A stretch of DNA of 64,000 nucleotides, taken from positions 1,860,001 through 1,924,000 of the forward strand of contig CAWGLY010000005.1 in the NCBI GenBank assembly GCA_963823505.1, in the 5' to 3' direction. The DNA comes from DATHZQ01 sp963823505. Its GTDB lineage: Bacteria; Actinomycetota; Acidimicrobiia; Spongiisociales; UBA5794. Shown piece by piece: positions 50,674 through 57,689 of this stretch; position 1 is the first letter of the stretch; each line of letters starts with the position of its first letter. The notes beneath the pieces are model-generated. The model was not told the DNA's origin. It did not search any database and saw only the letters and a program-made list of their open reading frames with translations. A program made the position numbers and the translations under genes.

Positions 50674-52662
50674 TCACTTCGAGGCAACGATGTAGGCGGC
50701 CAGTGCGTTGAGGTCCGATGCTGACAAGTGATCGTAGGAGGGCATGATCGAGTAGGACCGCTCCTGGCGAGGATCTTGGAGGTAGGACACGACCCACGCG
50801 ATGTCGTCGGTGGGTGCCCGCGACCCGGCGTGCATCAGATCCGGTCCAATCCGTTGCACACCGAACAGCACGGGGGTCTCGTACACATAGTCACCGACGA
50901 CGGACACGGGACCGAGGCCGACATCGGTGACGATGGGCCGCACCTCCTGGGTGTGGCAATACCAACAACCTTCCTGCAGGTAGATCTCACGACCGTCGGC
51001 GACCTCACCGGCGGTGCGGTACCGACGATCGGCGTCGGCGGTAATCGTGGCTTCGACGCCGGCGGTCTCCGCCCAAGGTACGACGAAGACCAGCACAGCG
51101 GCGACAACGAAGAGCGAAATCGCACCGGTCCGGAGCCTGCCGCTGCGGATCTCGCCGTTGAACACCAGCTCAGGATCCGGATCAGGTTCTTCGACATCGA
51201 CGAGAATACGATCAACCTGCATCCCCCGGCCCCGGAAAACGGCCACGACAAACACGAGCTGAGCCAGGGAGAACACCGCGAGCCCGACAAAGGCGGCGAT
51301 GTAGTACCCCTCGAGAGCAGCCAGCGTATTGGAGAAACCCAGCCCTGCTGGGGGCACGGCGGCATCGTTCGCTGTGGCAACCCAGGTGTACCCGGCGGTC
51401 AAGCCGCCGAGAAACGAGGCGCCGGCCCACACCAGCAGACCCAAGACCGTGCCGAAATAGTGGATACGCGCCAGCACGGGGCTCGAGGCGCCGCGCAGCA
51501 GGTACGGTGCCGCAAAGTAGGCAAAGCCGATCAGCCACGCCGACGCAAACCCATAGAAGCCGACGATCTCGACACCACGTACCCAATCCGTGAATTGGAC
51601 GATCCCGCTCGACGCCCGGAAAGCCACCGCGAGGTTGGCGAGGGGCCACAGGGCGAGGAGAGCCCCGCCCAACATGACAAAACGGAGGGCGATACTCCCT
51701 CCTGCGATATCCCAGCGGCGGCGCAGGGCCAAGACGAGGTCGGCGAAGATCACCGCGGGTGGGATCAGCAGCCCCATGGAGAACAGGACCCCGACCGTCT
51801 CGAGCCAGTCGGGTGCCGGCGAGTAGATGAGGTTGGAGGGGGCGGTCAGTGCCCAGACGAAGGCAAGCGACCAGAACCCGAGCACGGTCAAGCGTGTGGG
51901 GGCATATGCCGCACGGCCGGCCAGTCTCGGGATCACGTGGTAGACGACGGCAACACCTGCAGATGCCAGCCACAATCCGATGAAGGACGCCCGGTAGAAC
52001 GACGTTTGAAATGCGCCGGCGACGCCGGAGATCCCGGGGATGTTGCCGACGACGAAAGCCAGCACCAGCCACAACGACGCCCCCACCGCATACCAGCGCA
52101 CAGGCCCGATATCCGAAGCGGCGCGGTGCGCCATGCTCCCGACGACCCATACGATGCCCACCATGCCGGCGACGATGAACACGTCCGCCCAGAGCGGGTA
52201 CTCCAGATACTGCCGGCCCTCGCTGAAGCCGAGGGCGATGCCTACCGAACCGGCGATCACCCCGACGGCGAGCAGTGCGAGCGAAGCTGTCGCGATGCGA
52301 GGTTTGTCCACCGCAACGTTCCCGGCTCGGCTGACCACGTAGATGAGCGCACCGGCGAGCCCGATGGTCAGCCAGCCGTAGACGAACAGATTGGTGGCGA
52401 CGGGATAGAGCCGGCCGTAGCTCAGGGGACCGATGCCCTGGAGCAGCTCGGGGACCAACAGCTCGAGGCCGGCCGCGGCACCGAGAATCATGGAGATCGC
52501 AAGGAAGATCAGCGACATGCGGAGGTAGGGCGCGGCGTCCGTGCTCGTCTGCATGCTCACGTCGCCGGACAGCGACGACAGGTCACTCCCAGACGTAGGT
52601 TCGCTCTCGACGGTCACCGCTCGAGGGTCCTCTGCTTCAACGACACCCTTCTTGCACGCCAC
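50674..52662 (-). CDS. CcoN-CcoO fusion; CcoN half lacks all heme and copper ligands
   Basis: 662 aa from GTG 52662 (ATG 52554 is an alternative). Residues about 45-480 align with CcoN of cbb3 oxidase: RLYPVATNLFVYGW, YHVIPRLAGRAAYAPTRLTV, APDWLETVGVLFSMGLL, FTDWVRG. Every metal ligand is replaced: low-spin heme b His by Ala89; Cu-B His residues by Ala225, Ser276 and Asn277; heme b3 and heme b His by Val364 and Ile366; the cross-linked Tyr by Trp270. The C-terminal part is CcoO-like, one membrane helix plus a cytochrome c domain with EGCWYCHTQEVRP (heme c intact). It cannot reduce oxygen; it may be a structural or electron-relay partner of the bc complex. Confidence 0.88.
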   Translation of the reverse strand: MACKKGVVEAEDPRAVTVESEPTSGSDLSSLSGDVSMQTSTDAAPYLRMSLIFLAISMILGAAAGLELLVPELLQGIGPLSYGRLYPVATNLFVYGWLTIGLAGALIYVVSRAGNVAVDKPRIATASLALLAVGVIAGSVGIALGFSEGRQYLEYPLWADVFIVAGMVGIVWVVGSMAHRAASDIGPVRWYAVGASLWLVLAFVVGNIPGISGVAGAFQTSFYRASFIGLWLASAGVAVVYHVIPRLAGRAAYAPTRLTVLGFWSLAFVWALTAPSNLIYSPAPDWLETVGVLFSMGLLIPPAVIFADLVLALRRRWDIAGGSIALRFVMLGGALLALWPLANLAVAFRASSGIVQFTDWVRGVEIVGFYGFASAWLIGFAYFAAPYLLRGASSPVLARIHYFGTVLGLLVWAGASFLGGLTAGYTWVATANDAAVPPAGLGFSNTLAALEGYYIAAFVGLAVFSLAQLVFVVAVFRGRGMQVDRILVDVEEPDPDPELVFNGEIRSGRLRTGAISLFVVAAVLVFVVPWAETAGVEATITADADRRYRTAGEVADGREIYLQEGCWYCHTQEVRPIVTDVGLGPVSVVGDYVYETPVLFGVQRIGPDLMHAGSRAPTDDIAWVVSYLQDPRQERSYSIMPSYDHLSASDLNALAAYIVASK

Positions 52663-52680
52663 AAACAGGTGGCGGCGGGC

Positions 52681-52709
52681 AGCCTACGCAGTTGACCCGA
52701 AAGAACAAA
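52681..52709 (-). promoter_or_regulatory. Predicted promoter of the CcoN-CcoO-like operon
   Basis: -35 TTTGTT (52704-52709), 17-base spacer, -10 TAGGCT (52681-52686), with transcription starting roughly 12 bases before GTG 52662. This supports the longer start. The -35 resembles those of both nuo operons. Confidence 0.45.
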
Positions 52710-52828
52710 GCGCAGCAGCCACAACCCGGTTCCTCTCACGTCCAGCGACTCGGAATCGTGTATCCATCAGCCGGCGGCACGCTCCCCATCACCGGAAGGC
52801 GACGCGGGAAGCGCAGCGTCGAACGAGC

Positions 52829-53704
52829 ATGGCGTTGTTACTCGCATCAATTGCGTCGGCCCTCTACGGCGCTTCCGACTTCGTCGGAGGCGTCGCCAGC
52901 AGGCACACGTCGCCGCTTGCGGTCTCCTTCGGCTCGCAGCTCGTGGGTCTGGTCGGGTCGCTGGCGATCATCGGCGCTTCGGCGGGGCACGCACGAATTT
53001 CCGATCTCGCCTTTGGGTTTGCTGCGGGGATCGTGGCCGGTCTTGGGGTTGCGTGTCTGTTTCGGGGGCTGGCGCTCGGTTCAATGGGCGTCGTGGCACC
53101 CGTCGCCGCGGCTGTGGGAGCAGTCGTGCCGGTAGGGGCAGGCGTCCTTGGCGGCGAGCGTCCCTCGGGCGCTACCTACATCGCCATCGTGCTCGCCGTG
53201 TTTGCCGTCGTGCTGGTGTCGATCGAGTCCCAGCGGCGGGGACGAGGCGGGATGCAGGAAGCCGTGCTTGCCGGCCTGTCGTTCGGCGCGTACTTCGTCC
53301 TCCTCGACTTGACCACCACAACCAGTGGCGCGTGGCCGCTGGTGACGGCAAACGCCGGAGCGGTGATCGCCCTCGGCTTGGTCGTGGTCCGGCTCGGTGA
53401 GCTCACCCGTATCCGGACCGCCTCCCCTGCGGCCAACGCCTCCCCTACAGGCCGCGCCTCCCCCATAGGGGCAGGGACTGCGGCCGCGATCCTGGCGACG
53501 GGTCTGTGTGACATCGGTGGCGACGTGCTGTATCTGGCGGCCGTACGGGCCGAGTTGCTCACGCTCGTCGCCATCGTGGTGGCGCTGTACCCGGCCACAA
53601 CCGTCGTCCTGGCGCGCACCGTGCTCGGCGAGCGATTCAGCTCGCTCCAGATCATCGGCATCCCGCTCGCCCTGGCAGCAGTCGTGCTCCTCGCCGTAGC
53701 GTGA
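52829..53704 (+). CDS. EamA/DMT-family membrane transporter
   Basis: 291 aa from ATG 52829. About ten membrane helices in two EamA halves: the first begins LLASIASALYGASDFVGGVA, the second after a cytoplasmic loop near residue 200. Typical EamA segments are FRGLALGSMGVVAPVAAAVG and ALYPATTVVLARTVLGERFS. The family exports or imports small metabolites; the substrate cannot be predicted. The central loop has three in-frame 18-bp repeats (53418-53471, each encoding ASP-x-x-x). It faces the same way as the bc operon but probably has its own function. Confidence 0.85.
   Translation: MALLLASIASALYGASDFVGGVASRHTSPLAVSFGSQLVGLVGSLAIIGASAGHARISDLAFGFAAGIVAGLGVACLFRGLALGSMGVVAPVAAAVGAVVPVGAGVLGGERPSGATYIAIVLAVFAVVLVSIESQRRGRGGMQEAVLAGLSFGAYFVLLDLTTTTSGAWPLVTANAGAVIALGLVVVRLGELTRIRTASPAANASPTGRASPIGAGTAAAILATGLCDIGGDVLYLAAVRAELLTLVAIVVALYPATTVVLARTVLGERFSSLQIIGIPLALAAVVLLAVA
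53418..53471. repeat. Three 18-bp in-frame repeats inside the EamA gene
   Basis: Units CGCCTCCCCTGCGGCCAA, CGCCTCCCCTACAGGCCG and CGCCTCCCCCATAGGGGC, contiguous. They encode six-residue units ASPAAN, ASPTGR and ASPIGA in the loop between the two EamA halves. Confidence 0.75.
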
Positions 53705-53738
53705 CGAACCGCGATAACGTCTGCACCATCGACGTGGA

Positions 53739-53744
53739 TACAAT
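53739..53744 (+). promoter_or_regulatory. -10 box ahead of the bc-complex operon
   Basis: TACAAT, a near-consensus -10 box about 48 bases before ATG 53793. No convincing -35 is visible. It would start the transcript covering the membrane protein, ferredoxin, cytochrome b and following genes. Confidence 0.4.
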
Positions 53745-53792
53745 GGGCGAGCCCAGCCACGGCAACGTGAGCCATCACATCAGAGCGAGAAC

Positions 53793-54401
53793 ATGCCATC
53801 GACGAGTGACAACGAACTGCGCCGGTACCGCCAGATCGGCATCGCCGTGTCCGTTGCCGGCTTCGGCATCACCATCATCGGTGCGCTGATCGCACACTTC
53901 ACCGGCCTCCCCGAGACGGACAACCTCAATCGGATCATCTACCCGGACATCCCCCGTGGATGGGTCTACGTGACGATCGGGCAGATCATCTCCATCAGCG
54001 GCTCCTTCCTCCTCATCGCCGGCATCGCTCTGGCCTACCTCTACAAACGCCCCGTGACGTGGGCGCGGGCGTCGGTAGGCGCCGCGTTGTTCGTTGCGCT
54101 CATGTTGATCCTCTTCGGCATCATCCCGAATGAGTGGCTGACCCTCACCCAATCCACGCTGGAGTGGACCCCGCAGAAGATCGCCGTGACCGTTCCCCCG
54201 GCCCTCGTACTCAACAACGAGGTCTCGATCAGCTACGCCGCGGTCAAGGACATCGTCTCCGGCACGTACGTCGTGGTCGTGCTCGGCGCCATCGCCGTCA
54301 TCATGTACCAATGGCAGGAACGGTCGAAGAAGGCGGCAACGGCTCCGCCACCCGCACCCGTATCGACGTATGGCCGGCCGCTGACGAAGGTCGAGAGGTA
54401 G
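53793..54401 (+). CDS. Four-helix membrane protein, probable accessory subunit of the bc complex
   Basis: 202 aa with four predicted membrane helices (IGIAVSVAGFGITIIGALIA; YVTIGQIISISGSFLLIAGI; ASVGAALFVALMLILFGIIP; YVVVVLGAIAVIMYQW) and a Pro/Ala-rich cytoplasmic tail. No cofactor motifs and no family recognised. It is the first gene of a tight operon: the ferredoxin gene starts 4 bases after its stop, followed by cytochrome b6, subunit IV, Rieske and cytochrome c genes. The position suggests an anchor for the ferredoxin or an extra membrane subunit of that complex. Confidence 0.7.
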   Translation: MPSTSDNELRRYRQIGIAVSVAGFGITIIGALIAHFTGLPETDNLNRIIYPDIPRGWVYVTIGQIISISGSFLLIAGIALAYLYKRPVTWARASVGAALFVALMLILFGIIPNEWLTLTQSTLEWTPQKIAVTVPPALVLNNEVSISYAAVKDIVSGTYVVVVLGAIAVIMYQWQERSKKAATAPPPAPVSTYGRPLTKVER

Positions 54402-54404
54402 CCC

Positions 54405-54851
54405 GTGGCCAAGAGCGACATCTGGTTCGAGACCCCGCCGATACGCGACGACTACCAGCTCGCCGCCGTCGACGGCACCTACCTCGCTGCGGCGGTCAAG
54501 CCGAAGCAGTTCCTCCACATCGATCAGTCCGAGTGCATCCTGTGTGAAGGCTGCGTAGACATCTGCCCGTGGAAATGCATCCACTACCTGTCGATGGACG
54601 CCATCGCGGAGGGCACCAATGTCGACAATCCCGGCGAGAACACCGAGAACCAGGGGTTCTTCATCGTGGACGAGGACGAGTGCACCCGATGTGCGTTGTG
54701 TATCGACCGCTGCCCCACGGGGGTCATCACGCTGGGCAAGTTCTCCGGGTCGCTCGCCGATCAGGCGACCGAATTCGACCAGAAGCCGTGGGAGTACAAC
54801 ACAGGTCAGCGCGACTCGAAGAACGGCTATCTCTACGGCATGCGATGGTAA
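54405..54851 (+). CDS. 2x[4Fe-4S] ferredoxin-type subunit in the bc operon
   Basis: 148 aa, soluble. Two cluster motifs: CILCEGCVDICPWKCIHY and CTRCALCIDRCPTGVITL, with about 35 residues between them. N- and C-terminal extensions (DIWFETPPIRDDYQLAAV; DQATEFDQKPWEY) are longer than in a free ferredoxin and suggest a bound subunit. A ferredoxin inside a cytochrome b6/Rieske operon is unusual. It could link the quinol complex to low-potential cytoplasmic donors or to the NuoEFG-less complex I (inference). Confidence 0.88.
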   Translation: MAKSDIWFETPPIRDDYQLAAVDGTYLAAAVKPKQFLHIDQSECILCEGCVDICPWKCIHYLSMDAIAEGTNVDNPGENTENQGFFIVDEDECTRCALCIDRCPTGVITLGKFSGSLADQATEFDQKPWEYNTGQRDSKNGYLYGMRW

Positions 54852-54928
54852 CCGCGGAATGATTTTGACCAACGACGCTTGTCGGTGAAACTGCACCGCA
54901 CGTCGGATCGGACGCACGAGGAGAGCAG

Positions 54929-55711
54929 GTGGCGAACGGAAACGGAAACGGCCGAGTAGGCCTGAAGGATCGACTCGCCGAAGCGGCCGATCACGTCCGT
55001 TCCAGTCAGGTGTGGTCGAGCATCTTCCGGCCGGGCTCACCGTTCAGGCATGGCTATTCAGATAGCCCGCGGAACCGGTCGTACGTCATCATGAACAACG
55101 TGCTCTATCACCTCCACCCGGTGAAGGTGAAGCGGCATGGGGTCCGACTGTCCTACACCCTGTGTCTTGGTGGTCTCAGCTTCTTCTTGTTCATCTTGCT
55201 GACGATCACCGGCATCTTCCTCATGTTCTACTACCGACCGACGTCACCGCAGGCCTTCCAGGACATCCAGGCGCTGGCCACCGATGTCGCCTTCGGTCAG
55301 CTCGTGCGGAACATGCACAGATGGGGCGCCCACGCCATGGTGCTCACCGTCTTCTTGCACATGGCGCGGGTCTTCTACCACGGCGCCTACAAGCCGCCTC
55401 GGGAGTTCAACTGGGTCGTCGGTGTCATCCTCCTCCTGCTCACCTTGCTGCTGTCCTTCACCGGCTACTTGCTGCCGTGGGACCAGCTGGCGTTGTGGGC
55501 CGTCACAGTGGGATCGAACATGGCGGCGTACAGCCCCGTCATCGGCGACCAGGTGACCTTTGTCCTGATTGGCGGAGTGCAGATCACCCCGGACACCCTG
55601 CTCCGTTGGTACGTTCTCCACGTCCTGTTCCTGCCGTTCGTCATCGTCATATTCATGGCGGTGCACTTCTGGCGGGTGCGCAAGGACGGCGGAATCTCCG
55701 GACCGCTCTGA
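54929..55711 (+). CDS. Cytochrome b6-type subunit with predicted heme c_i cysteine
   Basis: 260 aa from GTG 54929, behind a GAGGAGAG ribosome binding site. Four membrane helices, the split (b6) form of cytochrome b. Heme ligands are His130 and His144 (HRWGAHAMVLTVFLH, 13 residues between) and His231 and His246 (14 between, the b6f-type spacing). Cys79 in SYTLCLGG aligns with the Cys that binds heme c_i (c_n) in b6f and Firmicutes complexes (YCLGG). It oxidises and reduces menaquinone with the next two gene products. Actinobacteria more often carry a fused QcrB in qcrCAB, so this form is notable. Confidence 0.92.
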   Translation: MANGNGNGRVGLKDRLAEAADHVRSSQVWSSIFRPGSPFRHGYSDSPRNRSYVIMNNVLYHLHPVKVKRHGVRLSYTLCLGGLSFFLFILLTITGIFLMFYYRPTSPQAFQDIQALATDVAFGQLVRNMHRWGAHAMVLTVFLHMARVFYHGAYKPPREFNWVVGVILLLLTLLLSFTGYLLPWDQLALWAVTVGSNMAAYSPVIGDQVTFVLIGGVQITPDTLLRWYVLHVLFLPFVIVIFMAVHFWRVRKDGGISGPL

Positions 55712-55719
55712 GGAACACC

Positions 55720-56805
55720 GTGGCAGATCTTCCCGAACATATTCTCCGCCGCTCAGCGGAAGCCCGCGCCAAGGCGGAGGGACGCGACGTCGAAGAGGTC
55801 CTCGCCGAGATGAAGGGCGAGGCCCCTGCGGCGCCCGCTGCCCCGCAGGCGGCGGCCGCACCCGCGGCTGCTGCTGGACCCCTGGACATGGCCGCGGCCG
55901 CGGCCGCGGCAGGAATCCCCGAATCGCTCTACCGCCGTTCGGTCGAGGCCAAGGCCAAGGCCCAAGGCATCAGCGTCGAAGCTGCGCTCGCTGAGATGAC
56001 GGGCGCCCCGGCTCCTCCCGCCGCTGCGGAGTCGACCGCCGCTGCGGCAACAGAGGCACCGTCGCCGGCACCGGCGGCCGCCGCCGCCGCACCCACCGGT
56101 GACGTCCGTGACCTGGCCACCGAGGAAACCCAGCTGGGGGTGCCTGCTCCTTTGCTGCGCCGGGCGGCTCTGGCCCGCGCCAAATGGGACGGCACGGCCC
56201 CCCCTCACTTCGCCGGCGAAGCCGCCCCCGCACCTGTCCCTGTGGCCGCTTCCGTCGGCGGGGCCGCCGCAGCCGCAGCCCCGGCTGCCGCACCGACGAT
56301 CCCCGAGGGCGTGCGCACTCAGCGTCTCCTCACGGTGGTCAAGGCCGGGGCGATTCAGCAGGTCAAGGCCGAACCAACCGACAAGGTCAGCACCTGGCCG
56401 CACCTCGTCGCCGCCGAGTTCGTCGCCTTGATGGCGATCACCGCCGCCCTGCTGATCTTTTCCGTGTTCGTCGACGCACCCCTTCTCGAGTTCGCCAACT
56501 TCAACGAGCAGCCCAACCCGTCGAAGGCCCCGTGGTACTTCCTCGGCCTTCAGGAGCTGCTGTCGTACTTCGACCCCCAGGTCGCCGGTGTCATCATCCC
56601 CGGCTTCGGTCTCGGCGGCTTGGCCATCATCCCCTACATCGATCGCAACCCCTCGGTGCGCCCCTCGGACCGCAAGCTGGCGATCATGATCTTCAGCTTC
56701 TTCCTCTTCGCCGCCGCGATCCTGACCATCTACGGCTCGTTCTTCAGAGGACCTGGGTTCAACTTCACGTACCCATGGGTCGACGGCATCTTCTTCGACT
56801 TCTGA
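55720..56805 (+). CDS. Cytochrome b subunit IV-type protein with repeated N-terminal helical motifs
   Basis: 361 aa from GTG 55720, nine bases after cytochrome b, with an AGGAA site. The C-terminal half (from WPHLVAAEFVALMAITAALL) is subunit IV with three membrane helices; the Qo-site motif reads NPSKAPWYFLGLQELL, with APWY instead of PEWY. The N-terminal roughly 190 residues are unusual: a motif of about 30 residues occurs at about 4-33 (LPEHILRRSAEARAKAEG...) and 66-95 (IPESLYRRSVEAKAKAQG...), with a degenerate third copy near 140-157 (VPAPLLRRAALARAKWDG), joined by Ala/Pro-rich linkers. The same motif begins the cytochrome c at 49764. It may be a docking module. Confidence 0.9.
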   Translation: MADLPEHILRRSAEARAKAEGRDVEEVLAEMKGEAPAAPAAPQAAAAPAAAAGPLDMAAAAAAAGIPESLYRRSVEAKAKAQGISVEAALAEMTGAPAPPAAAESTAAAATEAPSPAPAAAAAAPTGDVRDLATEETQLGVPAPLLRRAALARAKWDGTAPPHFAGEAAPAPVPVAASVGGAAAAAAPAAAPTIPEGVRTQRLLTVVKAGAIQQVKAEPTDKVSTWPHLVAAEFVALMAITAALLIFSVFVDAPLLEFANFNEQPNPSKAPWYFLGLQELLSYFDPQVAGVIIPGFGLGGLAIIPYIDRNPSVRPSDRKLAIMIFSFFLFAAAILTIYGSFFRGPGFNFTYPWVDGIFFDF

Positions 56806-56815
56806 TCGGATCACC

Positions 56816-57679
56816 ATGACCGCAACCACGATTCTCATCATCGGTGTCGCCGCAACGGGCCTGCTCGCTGCGATCGGCATCTTCACGGTGGCTGCGCGGC
56901 GAGGATCGGGTGCAGGCCCCATCACAGGAGAACTCGACAAGAAGGCCGTCCGGCGCGATCAGTCGGGGTCCCGAACGCGGGAAGCGGCATCTGAGGGATC
57001 CGCAGCCTCTGTGGCGGTCATGGCTCCGCCGGAAGCCGAGGCAGACGCCGGCCCGCCGCCGGACCCGCTGCTGAATCGCGAGGAGATCACCGAGGCGGAG
57101 ATGGGCGTCAACCGGCGCAAGTTCTTCAATCGGTCACTCGTCGCGCTGTTCGCCATCTTCCTCGGGCAGTTTGCGATCGCCAGCCTGGCCTTCGTCTGGC
57201 CGAAGCTGAAGGGCGGCTTTGGAAGCCCGATCAACGTGGGCAACGTTGACGACCTCCTTCTCGAGATCGTGCAGCCCGACGGCACGTTCGTGCCGAAGTT
57301 TGTCGCCTCGGCACAGAGCTGGCTCGTACCGATGGCGCTCGACAAGGTTCCCGACAGCTCGTTCGACGGGCTCCCCGTCGTCGGTGCGCTCGACGGACAG
57401 ACCGTTGGGCTCATGGCGCTGTGGCAGCGGTGCGTCCACCTGGGCTGCCGCGTGCCGTCCTGCGTTCCCTCGCAAGGGTTCGAGTGCCCGTGCCACGGCT
57501 CCCGCTACAACTTCCACGGTGAATACGAAGCCGGGCCGGCACCCCGCAACATGGACCGGTTCGTGGTCGAAGTGGATCCCGCCACCAGTGACATCACCGT
57601 CCTGACCGGACAGGTCGTGCAGACGTCCAGGGCAAAGGTGAAAACGTTGCTGTACCCACAGGGTCCGTCTTGCGTGTGA
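56816..57679 (+). CDS. Rieske [2Fe-2S] protein of the bc complex
   Basis: 287 aa. An N-terminal membrane helix, then a charged Ala-rich linker, a second membrane helix (FFNRSLVALFAIFLGQFAIA) and the Rieske domain with CVHLGCRVPSC and FECPCHGSRYNFHGEY supplying two Cys, two His and the disulfide pair. It accepts electrons from menaquinol at the Qo site. The extra N-terminal helix recalls the multi-helix Rieske proteins of other actinobacteria. It starts 11 bases after subunit IV. Confidence 0.93.
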   Translation: MTATTILIIGVAATGLLAAIGIFTVAARRGSGAGPITGELDKKAVRRDQSGSRTREAASEGSAASVAVMAPPEAEADAGPPPDPLLNREEITEAEMGVNRRKFFNRSLVALFAIFLGQFAIASLAFVWPKLKGGFGSPINVGNVDDLLLEIVQPDGTFVPKFVASAQSWLVPMALDKVPDSSFDGLPVVGALDGQTVGLMALWQRCVHLGCRVPSCVPSQGFECPCHGSRYNFHGEYEAGPAPRNMDRFVVEVDPATSDITVLTGQVVQTSRAKVKTLLYPQGPSCV

Positions 57680-57689
57680 GAACGTCCTC

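Noticed and set aside
50674..52662. Functional cbb3-type oxygen reductase
   Set aside because: All Cu-B and heme ligands of CcoN are replaced, so oxygen reduction is not possible with this subunit alone.
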